From Streptomyces sp. MUM 203J (lineage in GTDB: Bacteria > Actinomycetota > Actinomycetes > Streptomycetales > Streptomycetaceae): a DNA stretch of 34,228 nucleotides. This document shows positions 1 through 7,967 of the stretch, piece after piece. The stretch's first letter is position 1, and each line of letters opens with the position of its first letter. A model generated the notes under the pieces. The model ran no database searches. It was not told the DNA's origin and saw nothing but the letters and a program-made list of their open reading frames with translations. The stretch spans positions 1 through 34,228 of the forward strand of contig NZ_JADWYO010000064.1 in assembly GCF_022414595.1 (NCBI RefSeq), given 5' to 3'. Position numbers and translations under genes: made by a program.

Positions 1-71
1 TGGACGGGGCGCCCCGCACGCTCGACCTGCCGGCCGACCGTCCCCGGAGCACGGACGCCGGGAGCCGCCCC

Positions 72-437
72 GTGCCGTACCCCGCCCCCCGTCTCCCCCA
101 CCACCTGGCCCGGCGTGCCGTCGCCCTCGCCGCGCTCGCGCTGAGCGCCCTGTCGCTGCTGCTCCTCGGCTGCGCCGAGCCCGCGCAGCCCGCCTCCGGC
201 ACCCATCATGTGACCGCCTCCGCCCACGGCGACGGGCCGCCGTCCTGCGACACCCGGCAGGGCGAGGCGGCCACTCCGGGCGGGCAGCGCACGCCGCGCC
301 CCCCGGGCCAGAACGAGCCGGAGCGCGGCCCTGTCCCCGTACCGCCGTCCCCCCGTACCGGCTCCCTGAACCCCGGGCACGTACCGGCCCGCCCGGAGGG
401 GAATCCGCTGCTCGCCACCGGTCGGTGGCGCATATAG
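72..437 (+). CDS. Small predicted lipoprotein of unknown function
   Basis: A 121-residue protein. Residues 9-34 form an Arg/His-containing n-region, a hydrophobic stretch and a lipobox ending LLGC, so it is probably exported and lipid-anchored to the outer face of the membrane. The mature part is short, rich in Pro, Gly and Arg, and has no domain I recognise. The GTG start is supported by GGGAG at 60-64, 7 nt upstream. The same frame stays open to the left edge, so a start outside the window cannot be excluded, but the signal sequence and ribosome binding site favour this one. It ends 59 bp before the cysteine-synthase-like gene and reads in the same direction; whether they are co-transcribed is not visible. 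Existence likely; function unknown. Confidence 0.6.
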   Translation: MPYPAPRLPHHLARRAVALAALALSALSLLLLGCAEPAQPASGTHHVTASAHGDGPPSCDTRQGEAATPGGQRTPRPPGQNEPERGPVPVPPSPRTGSLNPGHVPARPEGNPLLATGRWRI

Positions 438-496
438 GCCGCCCGGCCCCACCCGCATGCGCCAACTCACCGACATGGAAAGCGGAGACACCCACC

Positions 497-1621
497 ATGC
501 ACTCCCTGATCACGACTGATGCGACCCCCGCCCGGTCCACGCTGTCCGGGCTCGTCGGCAACACCCCCGTCCTGCGAGTCTCCCAGCCGCTCACTCCCCC
601 GGACCGGGGCTTCTGGGCGAAGCTGGAGGGCTTCAACCCCGGCGGCATCAAGGACCGTCCGGGCCTCCACATGGTCGAGCGGGCGCGGGCGCGGGGCACG
701 CTGCGGCCGGGCGGCCGGATCGTCGAGTCGACCAGCGGCACCCTCGGCCTGGGCCTGGCACTCGCCGGGATGGCCCACGGCCACCCCGTCACCCTGGTCA
801 CCGACCCGGGCCTGGAGCCGTCCATGACACGGCTGCTCACCGCGTACGGCGCCGAGGTGGACGTGGTCCGTGAGCCACACCCCGACGGCGGCTGGCAGCA
901 GGCCCGCCGCGACCGCGTCGGTGAACTGCTGGCCCGCCACGGCGAGGGCGCCTGGTGCCCGGACCAGTACAACAACCCGGACAACACCACCGCGTACACC
1001 CCGCTCGCCCTCGAACTGGCCGCGCAGCTGCACCACATCGACGTGCTGGTGTGCAGCGTCGGCACGGGCGGGCACTCCGCCGGGGTGTCCCGGGTGCTGC
1101 GGCAGCTCTATCCCGAGCTGCGGGTGGCGGGTGTGGACACCGTCGGCTCGACGATCTTCGGCCAGCCGGCCAGCCCGCGGCTGATGCGCGGCCTCGGGTC
1201 GAGCATCTACCCGCGCAATGTCGCGTACGGGGCATTCGACGAGGTCCACTGGGTGGCGCCGGCCGAGGCGGTGTGGACCTGCCGCCGCCTGGCCTCCTCG
1301 CACTACGCGACGGGCGGCTGGAGTGTGGGCGCGGTGGCGCTGGTCGCCGGGTGGCTTGCCCGGACGCTGCCCGCCGACGCCCGGATCGCGGCGGTGTTCC
1401 CGGACGGCCCGCAGCGCTACCTCGGCACGGTGTACGACGACGGCTGGTGCGCCGGCCACGGGCTGCCCGGTGCCGGCTGCGAGGCTCCCGCCCCGGAACC
1501 GGACGAGATCGGGGCGCCCGGCGACAAGGAGGTGTCGCGCTGGACGCGCTGCACCCGGGTCGTCGACCCGCTGGCCGGGCCCGAGGGCGTCCCGGCCGCC
1601 CGGGAGGGCGGGGACCGATGA
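497..1621 (+). CDS. PLP-dependent cysteine synthase/desulfhydrase-like enzyme
   Basis: A 374-residue fold-type II PLP enzyme. Visible family features are the N-terminal GNTPVLRV (residues 21-28), the Schiff-base lysine in the GGIKDR segment (Lys52), the substrate loop STSGT, and the phosphate-binding glycine loop GTGGHSAG near 189-196. Relatives include O-acetylserine sulfhydrylase and the Cds1-type cysteine desulfhydrases of actinobacteria. Length and C-terminus fit the latter better than CysK (about 310 aa), so cysteine breakdown or a beta-replacement reaction is likely; the substrate cannot be read. ATG 497 is chosen over the in-frame ATG at 425 because GGAGA (484-488) lies 8 nt upstream. 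It overlaps the MFS gene by 4 nt (ATGA), implying translational coupling and a shared small-molecule substrate or product. Confidence 0.85.
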   Translation: MHSLITTDATPARSTLSGLVGNTPVLRVSQPLTPPDRGFWAKLEGFNPGGIKDRPGLHMVERARARGTLRPGGRIVESTSGTLGLGLALAGMAHGHPVTLVTDPGLEPSMTRLLTAYGAEVDVVREPHPDGGWQQARRDRVGELLARHGEGAWCPDQYNNPDNTTAYTPLALELAAQLHHIDVLVCSVGTGGHSAGVSRVLRQLYPELRVAGVDTVGSTIFGQPASPRLMRGLGSSIYPRNVAYGAFDEVHWVAPAEAVWTCRRLASSHYATGGWSVGAVALVAGWLARTLPADARIAAVFPDGPQRYLGTVYDDGWCAGHGLPGAGCEAPAPEPDEIGAPGDKEVSRWTRCTRVVDPLAGPEGVPAAREGGDR

Positions 1622-2877
1622 GGGACCTGATCGTCCGGTTCCGCTCGTACGACAGGAGCGTCCGGCTGCTGATGGTGAACCAGTTCACCATCAATCTGGG
1701 GTTCTACATGCTGATGCCGTACCTGGCGGCGCACCTGTCGGGGACGCTGGGCCTGACCGCGTGGGTGGTCGGACTGGTGCTGGGCGTGCGGAACTTCACG
1801 CAGCAGGGCATGTTCCTGGCGGGGGGCGCGCTGGCGGACCGGTTCGGGTACAAGCCGCTGATCGTGGCGGGGTGCGTGCTGCGGACGGTGGCCTTCGCGG
1901 CGCTGGGTCTGGCGGGCTCGCTGCCCGCGCTGATCGTGGCGTCGGCGGCGACGGGGCTGGCCGGGGCGCTGTTCAACCCGGCGGTGCGGGCGTATGTGGC
2001 GCGGGACGCGGGTGAGCGTCGGGTGGACGCGTTCGCCCTGTTCAACGTGTTCTATCAGGCCGGCATCCTGCTGGGGCCGCTGGTGGGGCTGGCGCTGACG
2101 GCGGTGGACTTCCGGGCGACGTGCCTGGTGGCTGCGGCCGTGTTCGCGGGGCTGAGCGTCGTGCAGATCCGGGCGCTGCCTCCGGCCGGGGGCGGCGAGC
2201 GGCGGGCGGGCGCGGCGGCGCCCTGGCGGACGGTGCTGGCGAACCGGCCGTTCCTGCTGTTCTCCACGGCCATGATCGGCTCGTATGTGCTGACCTTCCA
2301 GGTGTACCTGGCGCTGCCGCTGGAGGTCCGGCGGCTGGGCGGCGAGGGGACCGGAGGGACGGCGGCGACGGCGCTGCTGTTCGTGGTGTCGGGCCTGAGC
2401 ACGGTGCTGTTCCAGACCCGGGTGACCGCCTGGTGCGCGGCACGGATGGCGCCGGGGAGGGCCATGGTGTGGGGGCTGGCGGCCATGGGGGCGGCGTTCC
2501 TGCCGCTGCTGGCGGCGTCAGCGGTACCGGTGCCGGAGGGCGGGCCGCTGCGGTGGGTGCTGGCGGCGGGCCCGCCCGCACTGGCGGCCCTGCTGCTGGC
2601 GTTCGGCACGATGATCACGTACCCGTTCGAGATGGACACGATCGTGCAGGTGTCCGGGGACCGGCTGGTGGCCACGCACTACGGCCTCTACAACACGGTG
2701 TGCGGGATCGGGATCACCCTCGGGAACCTGCTGACCGGCGCACTGCTCGACGCGGCCCGGGCCGCCGGGCTGTCCGCGCTGCCGTGGCTGGTCCTCCCGG
2801 CCGTCGGGCTGTGCTGCGCGGCGGCGCTGCACGCCCTGCACCGGACGGGCCGACTGGCGGCGCCGGTGCCTGCCTGA
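1618..2877 (+). CDS. MFS transporter
   Basis: A 419-residue polytopic membrane protein with about 11-12 hydrophobic segments. The loop between helices 2 and 3 carries the major facilitator signature as GGALADRFGYKP, with the usual G-x-L-a-D-r-x-G-r/y-k pattern. Such carriers are proton-driven importers or exporters in the cytoplasmic membrane; substrate cannot be assigned. The start codon overlaps the stop of the PLP enzyme gene by 4 nt, so the pair is almost certainly one operon. The transporter may therefore export an amino-acid-like product, or take up the substrate, of that enzyme. A 16-bp hairpin immediately follows the stop. The pairing resembles amino-acid export modules, but no biosynthetic cluster is visible around it. 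Confidence 0.88.
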   Translation: MRDLIVRFRSYDRSVRLLMVNQFTINLGFYMLMPYLAAHLSGTLGLTAWVVGLVLGVRNFTQQGMFLAGGALADRFGYKPLIVAGCVLRTVAFAALGLAGSLPALIVASAATGLAGALFNPAVRAYVARDAGERRVDAFALFNVFYQAGILLGPLVGLALTAVDFRATCLVAAAVFAGLSVVQIRALPPAGGGERRAGAAAPWRTVLANRPFLLFSTAMIGSYVLTFQVYLALPLEVRRLGGEGTGGTAATALLFVVSGLSTVLFQTRVTAWCAARMAPGRAMVWGLAAMGAAFLPLLAASAVPVPEGGPLRWVLAAGPPALAALLLAFGTMITYPFEMDTIVQVSGDRLVATHYGLYNTVCGIGITLGNLLTGALLDAARAAGLSALPWLVLPAVGLCCAAALHALHRTGRLAAPVPA

Positions 2878-2887
2878 GCGTCAAGTA

Positions 2888-2924
2888 CCTTGGGGGCGGC
2901 GGCTGTTGTGCCGCCGCCCCCAGG
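2888..2924 (+). terminator. Intrinsic terminator after the PLP enzyme/MFS operon
   Basis: Arms of about 16 bp starting at 2888 (CCTTGGGGGCGGCGGC) and ending at 2924 enclose the loop TGTTGT. There is one G-U pair; the rest is Watson-Crick. It lies 10 bp after the MFS stop and before the peroxiredoxin ribosome binding site. There is no long T tail, which is common for Streptomyces terminators. Confidence 0.7.
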
Positions 2925-2955
2925 GCTTACGGCCTCACCGGCAGACGGGAACACC

Positions 2956-3621
2956 ATGAACCTCAACGACGCGCTGCGCGCGGTGCGCGACCGGCGCGGC
3001 GCGCGCGTACCCGCCGCCATGCTGGAGACCCTCGACCGGGCCACCGCCGAGCTGACCGCCTCCGGACAGGCCGACCGGGCCCTGGGGGCGGGGGCGCGGG
3101 CGCCGCGCTTCGCCCTGCCGTCGGCGACCGGCCGGACCGTCACGCTGGACGGCCTGCTGGCCGAGGGGCCGGTCGTCCTCACCTTCTACCGCGGGGCCTG
3201 GTGCCCCTTCTGCAACCTCGCGCTGCGGGCCCTCCAGCAGCGGCAGGCCGACTTCGCCGCGCGCGGGGCGCTGCTGGTCGCGGTGTCGCCGCAGATCCCG
3301 GACGAGTCGCTGTCGGTGGCCGAGAAGAACCGGCTGTCCTTCGACGTGCTCAGCGACCTCGGCTCGGACGTCGCCAAGCAGTACGGCCTGGCCTTCGATG
3401 TGCCCGAGGACGTCGCGGCGGTCTACCAGCGGCTCCGCTTCGACATGCCGCGGGTCAACGGCGGCCACCCCCGCACGCTGCCGATGACCGCCACGTACGT
3501 CATCGGCCAGGACGCCACGATCCGCTGGTCGTTCGTCGACGCCGACTACACGCGGCGGGCCGAGCCGGACGACGTCCTCACCGCTCTCGACGCGCTGCCC
3601 CCGCGTCCCGGCGCCGGGTGA
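2956..3621 (+). CDS. Peroxiredoxin-like (AhpC/TSA family) protein
   Basis: A 221-residue thioredoxin-fold protein. The active-site region reads TFYRGAWCPFC with Cys83 and Cys86, the form seen in the 'peroxiredoxin-like' branch of AhpC/TSA in which the peroxidatic cysteine sits in a CxxC. It is expected to reduce hydrogen peroxide or organic peroxides using a thiol donor. There is no signal peptide, so it is probably cytoplasmic. ATG 2956 has GGGA 5 nt upstream; the longer in-frame start at 2890 lies in the preceding terminator hairpin and is rejected. Its 3' end overlaps the convergent ccdA gene by 44 bp. The neighbouring TlpA and CcdA genes make a redox neighbourhood, though they act on the other side of the membrane. 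Confidence 0.85.
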   Translation: MNLNDALRAVRDRRGARVPAAMLETLDRATAELTASGQADRALGAGARAPRFALPSATGRTVTLDGLLAEGPVVLTFYRGAWCPFCNLALRALQQRQADFAARGALLVAVSPQIPDESLSVAEKNRLSFDVLSDLGSDVAKQYGLAFDVPEDVAAVYQRLRFDMPRVNGGHPRTLPMTATYVIGQDATIRWSFVDADYTRRAEPDDVLTALDALPPRPGAG

Positions 3622-4474
3622 CGGCCGCGGCCGCCCGGCGCCGCCACACGACCGGCGCCGCACCGAGGGCGAGCAGCGCCAGGGCGACGGCCGCCACCGC
3701 CGGGACGCCCACCGCACCCAGGGCCTCCGCGAGCCGGGTCTGCACGGCACCCGCCGCCTCGACCACCGGGTCGCCGCCCACGTCCCCGCGCAGCACCCGG
3801 ATCTCGTACCAGCCGTAGTACGCCACATACGCCCCCGCCAGGAGCAGCAGCCCTCCCCCGAGCCGGGCGGCCACCCCGCCCACCCGGCGCAGCGCGCCCA
3901 CCCGGGCGGTGCGGGTGAGCGCCACGGTCAGGGCGGCGGCGCCGACGATCACGCCCATGCCCGCCGCGTACGCCACGAACAGCAGCGTCCCCTCCAGGGG
4001 CGAGCCGCCCCGGAACGCGGAGACGACGATGGCGAGGAACGGCGCGATGGTGCAGCCCAGCGAGGCCACCGCGTACGCCGCGCCGAACAGCGCCATGGAC
4101 GGCAGCGAGCGGCTGACCTCCGGCGCGCGGCGCAGCTTCGGCAGCAGGGCGGCGGGCAGGGCGCGGCCCGCCGCCAGCCAGCCCCCGAGCCCGGCGAGGA
4201 CGAGCCCGAACACGACGGTGAACCAGGGCAGATGCTCCTGGACCTGGCCCGCGACGGGGGCCACGGCCAGTCCGAACACGGCGAACACCACGGTGAAGCC
4301 GGCCGTCATCGCCGCCGTGGCGACCAGGGCACGGCCCACGGCGGCGGCCCGGCTCGGCGCGTCCTCGCCGAGCACGAGCAGCGACAGGTAGGCGGGCAGC
4401 AGGGCGAACCCGCACGGGTTGACGGCGGCGAGCATCCCGGCGGTGAGGGCGAGCGCGAAGGGCAGATCGGACAT
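3578..4474 (-). CDS. ccdA: CcdA-type thiol-disulfide transmembrane electron carrier
   Basis: A 298-residue membrane protein of the CcdA/DsbD core family. It carries reducing equivalents from cytoplasmic thioredoxin across the membrane by a pair of intramembrane cysteines. These are visible as the first in NPCGFALLPAY (near residue 21) and the second in LGCTIAPFLA. The C-terminal 80 residues add a further hydrophobic helix and a basic tail beyond the usual 6-helix core. AGGAGG at 4490-4485 precedes the ATG by 10 nt and overlaps the stop codon of the upstream tlpA-like gene, so the two are coupled. Together they probably keep an exported thioredoxin reduced, for cytochrome c maturation or for repair of extracytoplasmic proteins. 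Confidence 0.85.
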   Translation of the reverse strand: MSDLPFALALTAGMLAAVNPCGFALLPAYLSLLVLGEDAPSRAAAVGRALVATAAMTAGFTVVFAVFGLAVAPVAGQVQEHLPWFTVVFGLVLAGLGGWLAAGRALPAALLPKLRRAPEVSRSLPSMALFGAAYAVASLGCTIAPFLAIVVSAFRGGSPLEGTLLFVAYAAGMGVIVGAAALTVALTRTARVGALRRVGGVAARLGGGLLLLAGAYVAYYGWYEIRVLRGDVGGDPVVEAAGAVQTRLAEALGAVGVPAVAAVALALLALGAAPVVWRRRAAAAVTRRRDAGAARRER

Positions 4475-4489
4475 CGTCGGCCGTCCTCC

Positions 4490-5086
4490 TCAGCCGACGA
4501 GGGCGTCCAGCTTGTCCGCCAGCCCCTTGCCGCCGGGCAGGACCCCGCTGTGGACGGCCTCGCCGTCCCTGTCGAGGACGACGTACGAACTCTGCTGCGT
4601 GACCCGGAACCTCTTCCACACCTCGCCCGCCTCGTCCGACAGCTGCGGGAATCCGTCCAGCTCGTTGTCGCTGACGAAGGTCTTCATGGCGGCCTGCTTG
4701 TCGAGTCCGGCCACACCGACGACGTTCGCCCGGCCCTCGTACGCGGCGGCGACCCGCGCGGTCTCCCGGGCCTGGCCCTTGCAGGTGGGGCACCAAGGGG
4801 CCCAGAACCAGAGGACGGTCGGCCTGCCCGCGAGGGTGGCGGCGTCGAAGGCCTCGCCGTCGAGGGTGGTGGCGGTGAAGCGCAGGGCGTCGGGGACGGA
4901 GGCGCCGGACGTGCCTCCCGGCGTGCTCGGCGCAGTCGCGAGCGCCTCCGGCGCGACGGACGAAGCACCGGGCGCATCGCTGCCGGCCTGGCCGGAGCCG
5001 CCGGAGCCACAGCCCGTGAGGGCCAGCGCGGCCACGGCGGACACGGCGGCGGCGAGCACACGGGTGGAACGCTGACGACGGCGCAT
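4490..5086 (-). CDS. TlpA/ResA-like lipoprotein thioredoxin
   Basis: A 198-residue exported protein. The N-terminus has RRR, a hydrophobic stretch and the lipobox LTGC (Cys26). A Ser/Ala/Pro linker of about 40 residues follows, then a thioredoxin fold with the WCPTC active site (Cys99 and Cys102). It is expected to be an extracytoplasmic membrane-anchored thiol-disulfide oxidoreductase that receives electrons from CcdA encoded immediately downstream. Substrates may be apocytochromes c or oxidised surface proteins. ATG 5086 is preceded by a GGAGAGG stretch. The gene is divergent from a two-component system across a 155-bp intergenic region that contains a perfect 14-bp palindrome. Confidence 0.87.
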   Translation of the reverse strand: MRRRQRSTRVLAAAVSAVAALALTGCGSGGSGQAGSDAPGASSVAPEALATAPSTPGGTSGASVPDALRFTATTLDGEAFDAATLAGRPTVLWFWAPWCPTCKGQARETARVAAAYEGRANVVGVAGLDKQAAMKTFVSDNELDGFPQLSDEAGEVWKRFRVTQQSSYVVLDRDGEAVHSGVLPGGKGLADKLDALVG

Positions 5087-5172
5087 GGGGAACCTCTCCG
5101 ACGGTGGACACGGGTGGCGGGGACCACCGTACGGTGTCGGCCCCCGCCCCGGCCGGGCGAACCCTTACGGAT

Positions 5173-5186
5173 TGCGGACGTCCGCA
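5173..5186. promoter_or_regulatory. 14-bp perfect palindrome in the tlpA/response-regulator divergent promoter region
   Basis: TGCGGACGTCCGCA is perfectly self-complementary. It lies 87 bp upstream of the tlpA-like start and 55 bp upstream of the response-regulator start. Its position between divergent genes makes it a candidate operator, but no regulator is assigned; OmpR-type regulators usually prefer direct repeats. Confidence 0.4.
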
Positions 5187-5241
5187 GTCGCTCCCCGCCC
5201 CGGGGGCGACTCCGCGGCCGCACGGGTGCGACGCTGGCGGC

Positions 5242-5994
5242 ATGCACAGTACGGAGAGCAGCCAGCAGCTCGTCCTGGTCGTGGACGACGACCCGACGGT
5301 CTCCGAGGTCGTGACCGGCTACCTGGAGCGGGCCGGGTTCGCCGTGACGCGGGCCGCCGACGGCCTGGGCGCGCTCGCGGCGGCCGACGCGCGGTGGCCC
5401 GACCTGGTGGTCCTGGACCTGATGCTGCCCGGTATGGACGGGCTGACCGTGTGCCGGGAGCTGCGGTCCCGGGGCCCGGTGCCGGTCGTCATGCTCACCG
5501 CCCGCGCCGACGAGGAGGACCGGATCCTGGGCCTGGAGATCGGCGCGGACGACTACGTGACCAAGCCGTTCAGCCCCCGGGAGCTGGTGCTGCGCGTCGC
5601 GTCGGTGCTGCGGCGCGGCGCGCTGGCCGCCGCGCCCCGCCGGGAGCCGGTGCCGGTGCTGCGGGCGGCGGGGCTGGAGGTGGACGCGGCGGGGCGGCGC
5701 GCCGCCAAGAACGGCCGGGAACTGGCACTGACGCTGCGCGAGTTCGATCTGCTGCACTACTTCTTGCAGAACCCGGGGCAGGTCTGCGGCCGGGAGCGGC
5801 TGATGCGGGAGGTGTGGGGCTGGGACTTCGGGGACCTGTCGACGGTCACGGTGCACGTGCGGCGGCTGCGCGGCAAGATCGAGGACGATCCGGCGCGGCC
5901 CCGGCTGATCCAGACGGTGTGGGGCGCGGGCTACCGCTTCGACCCGGAGGAGACCCGGCAGGAGACGGGCGCGGAGGTGCGGGACGGTGCGTGA
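5242..5994 (+). CDS. OmpR/PhoB-family response regulator
   Basis: A 250-residue two-domain regulator. The receiver domain (residues 10-122) has the acidic pair within DDD (15-17), the phosphoacceptor Asp59 in LVVLDLMLPGMDG, and Lys108 in TKPF. The C-terminal winged helix (about 150-245) shows the LTLREFDLL start, the VHVRRLRGKIE recognition region and the GAGYRFDP end. It should bind DNA as a phosphorylated dimer. The start at ATG 5242 places the receiver beta-strand directly after a short N-terminus; the longer frame from 5104 runs through the intergenic palindrome. No strong ribosome binding site is visible (GGCGG only), so a leaderless or weakly initiated mRNA is possible. It overlaps the kinase gene by 8 nt, indicating a cognate pair. 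Confidence 0.92.
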   Translation: MHSTESSQQLVLVVDDDPTVSEVVTGYLERAGFAVTRAADGLGALAAADARWPDLVVLDLMLPGMDGLTVCRELRSRGPVPVVMLTARADEEDRILGLEIGADDYVTKPFSPRELVLRVASVLRRGALAAAPRREPVPVLRAAGLEVDAAGRRAAKNGRELALTLREFDLLHYFLQNPGQVCGRERLMREVWGWDFGDLSTVTVHVRRLRGKIEDDPARPRLIQTVWGAGYRFDPEETRQETGAEVRDGA

Positions 5995-7132
5995 CTTCCT
6001 CCTGATCGCCCTGTACGCGTTCCTCGGCGCCGCGGCGGCCGGGCTGCTGGGCTGGCTGGTGCTGCGGCTGACGCGGCGCCGCTCGGTGGCGGTGTCGCTG
6101 ACCGTGGTTCCGGCGGTGACCGTGACGGCGATGCTGGCCGGGACGCTGGCGGTGTGCTGGGCGATGTTCCTGTCCTCGCACGACCTGAGCGTGGTGACGA
6201 CGGTCGTGGCGATGGCGGCGGCCGTGTCGCTGGCGACAGCGGTGCTGCTGGGCCGCCAGGTGGTCCGCCGGAGCCGGGAACTGGCGCTCGCGGCGAGGGA
6301 GTTCGGGGACGGGGGCATGTTCCGTCCGCCGCCCGGACCGGCCCCGGCCGAGCTGGCCGCGCTGAGCCGGGAGCTGGCGGCGACGAGCGCGCGGCTGGCT
6401 GCGTCGCGGGAGCGGGAGCGGGCCCTGGAGGCGTCCCGGCGGGAGCTGGTGGCGTGGATCTCGCACGACCTGCGGACCCCGCTGGCCGGGCTGCGGGCCA
6501 TGTCGGAGGCGCTGGAGGACGGGGTCGTCAAGGATCCGGCGCGCTACCACCGGCTGATCAGGACGGAGGTGGACCGGCTGAACTCCATGGTGAGCGACCT
6601 GTTCGAGCTGTCGCGGATCCACGCGGGAGCGCTCGCGCTGAGCCCGTCGCGGGTGTCGGTGTACGACCTGGTGGGCGACGCGCTGGCAGGCGCCGACCCG
6701 CTGGCCCGGGAGCACGGGGTGCGGCTGGTCGGGGACCGGGTGGACGCGGTGCCGGTCGAGGTGGACGGCAAGGAGATGACCCGGGTGCTCGCGAACCTGC
6801 TGGTGAACGCGATCCGGCACACCCCGTCGGACGGCACGGTCGCGGTGACGGCGGAGCGCCGGGACGAGGACGGCACGGTGGTGCTGTCGGTGACGGACGG
6901 CTGCGGGGGCATCCCGGACGACGACCTGCCGCGGGTGTTCGACACGGGCTGGCGCGGCACCGAGGCCCGTACACCTCCGTCGGGCACGGGGACCGCCGCG
7001 GCGGGCGCGGGGCTGGGGCTCGCGATCGTCCGCGGCATCGTCGAGGCGCACGCCGGGCACGCGCACGTCCGGAACGTGGAGGGCGGCTGCCGGTTCGAGG
7101 TCACCCTCCCGGCGGCGGCGATGGGGGCGTAG
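5987..7132 (+). CDS. Sensor histidine kinase
   Basis: A 381-residue membrane kinase. There are three hydrophobic segments in the first 90 residues (about 4-27, 37-61, 68-90) with almost no extracytoplasmic loop, so it probably senses a membrane or intracellular cue. After a HAMP-like helix and coiled coil comes the H-box with phospho-His160 in AWISHDLRTPL, then the N box (NLLVNAIRHTP), G1 (DGCGGIPDDDL) and G2 (GAGLGLAIVRG). It uses GTG 5987, overlapping the regulator stop by 8 nt, and is the likely partner of that regulator. The 3' end overlaps the convergent sortase gene by 32 bp. The signal is unknown; the divergent thiol-redox genes are candidates for the regulon. Confidence 0.92.
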   Translation: MRDFLLIALYAFLGAAAAGLLGWLVLRLTRRRSVAVSLTVVPAVTVTAMLAGTLAVCWAMFLSSHDLSVVTTVVAMAAAVSLATAVLLGRQVVRRSRELALAAREFGDGGMFRPPPGPAPAELAALSRELAATSARLAASRERERALEASRRELVAWISHDLRTPLAGLRAMSEALEDGVVKDPARYHRLIRTEVDRLNSMVSDLFELSRIHAGALALSPSRVSVYDLVGDALAGADPLAREHGVRLVGDRVDAVPVEVDGKEMTRVLANLLVNAIRHTPSDGTVAVTAERRDEDGTVVLSVTDGCGGIPDDDLPRVFDTGWRGTEARTPPSGTGTAAAGAGLGLAIVRGIVEAHAGHAHVRNVEGGCRFEVTLPAAAMGA

Positions 7133-7958
7133 ACGCGGGCAGCGCGTACAGGACGAGGTTCCGCGCGTACACGCGCGCGTGCGGGTCGAAGTCCCCGGCG
7201 CAGGTGACCAGCACGAGCCGCCCCCGCCCTTCGTCCGGGCTGAACAGGTCCTGAGGCAGGGCACTCGCCTCGTACGTGCGCCGCGCGACGATCCGGTAGG
7301 TGTGCCGGGTCCCGTCGGCGGCCCCGACCTGCACGCGCGCGCCGACCGGCAGATCGTGCAGCGCCTCGAAGGGCCCGGCCCCCTCCTCGGCCGAGTCGAT
7401 GTGCCCGGCCAGCAGCACGGTCCCGCGCGGGTCCCCGGGCCGCGCCCCGCGCGCCCACCACCCCACCCGGTACGGTGACGCGGGCACGTCCAGTTCCCCT
7501 TGCGGCGACGCGCCGACGGCGTCGACCGGCATCGGGTCGACGTACCCCGGCACGCTCACGCTGACGGCCGCCCCGTGCGAGGCCACGGGGGGCACCGAGG
7601 CGACACCCCGGGGCACGTCCCCGACGTCCGCGCCCCGGGGCGCGGCGGGCAGCCACAGCGCGAGCCCCAGCGAGGCCGCCCCGGCGACCGCGGCCCAGAC
7701 GAGCACACGCGCGTGCCAGTCGCTCCCCCACCCCGCCCCCTCCCGGACCGGCGGCGCCCCCGGGCCCCCGGCCCCCGGACTCCCCCCGGCTCTGTGAGCG
7801 GGAAGCCCCCGAGGCCGGGCGTCAGCCGCTCCGGCGCTCGGGGAGGAGTGCCGTTCAGGCGCGTCCGGGGTCTGGTGCGGGGCCCCTGCCCCGGGGAGGG
7901 GCGGGGCAGGGGAGACAGCCGCCGCAGGTCCCCCCGCCCGGCCGCACCGCCGTCTCAC
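7101..7958 (-). CDS. Class F sortase
   Basis: A sortase transpeptidase acting at the outer face of the membrane. The catalytic triad is visible, numbered from GTG 7958: His186 in LLAGHIDS, Cys253 in LVTCAGD and Arg266 in YARNLVLYA. A hydrophobic signal-anchor lies at about 85-105. With the GTG 7958 start the protein has 285 residues, and GAGGG (7969-7965) overlaps the upstream DUF4142 stop 6 nt away, suggesting coupling. However, residues 18-48 are encoded by a dispersed Streptomyces intergenic repeat (7820-7898), and the first 80 residues are low-complexity Pro/Gly/Ala. The alternative start is GTG 7706, giving a typical 201-residue sortase beginning at the anchor. Catalytic assignment is strong; the start is unresolved. 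Confidence 0.8.
   Translation of the reverse strand: MRRRCGRAGGPAAAVSPAPPLPGAGAPHQTPDAPERHSSPSAGAADARPRGLPAHRAGGSPGAGGPGAPPVREGAGWGSDWHARVLVWAAVAGAASLGLALWLPAAPRGADVGDVPRGVASVPPVASHGAAVSVSVPGYVDPMPVDAVGASPQGELDVPASPYRVGWWARGARPGDPRGTVLLAGHIDSAEEGAGPFEALHDLPVGARVQVGAADGTRHTYRIVARRTYEASALPQDLFSPDEGRGRLVLVTCAGDFDPHARVYARNLVLYALPASTPPSPPPGG
7820..7898. repeat. Dispersed intergenic repeat, copy A
   Basis: GTGCCGTTCAGGCGCG at 7848-7863 has a near-identical partner (GCGCCGTTCAGACGCG, 16338-16353) after citA. Both copies are preceded by a 'tcagcc...ccg' segment and followed by a hairpin-prone run of the type 'gtccg...ggcggagcccc'. This layout resembles intergenic repeats scattered through Streptomyces genomes. 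This copy lies inside the longest reading of the sortase gene and argues for a downstream start there. Confidence 0.55.
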
Positions 7959-7967
7959 CGCACACCC

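Noticed and set aside
467..1459. Long minus-strand open frame opposite the PLP enzyme gene
   Set aside because: High GC keeps antisense frames open; the translation is Arg/Pro/His-rich with no motifs, while the plus strand has clear PLP-enzyme motifs.
497..2877. Reading the PLP enzyme/MFS pair as a siderophore (SbnA-like) cluster
   Set aside because: No siderophore synthetase or partner dehydrogenase lies nearby, so only a generic cysteine-synthase-like call is justified.
3546..5243. 565-codon minus-strand frame over ccdA and tlpA
   Set aside because: It is a shifted-frame shadow; the other frame carries the CcdA and thioredoxin motifs and signal peptides.
6544..7731. Minus-strand frame opposite the histidine kinase extending into the sortase gene
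   Set aside because: It is out of frame with the sortase motifs and antisense to the kinase domain.
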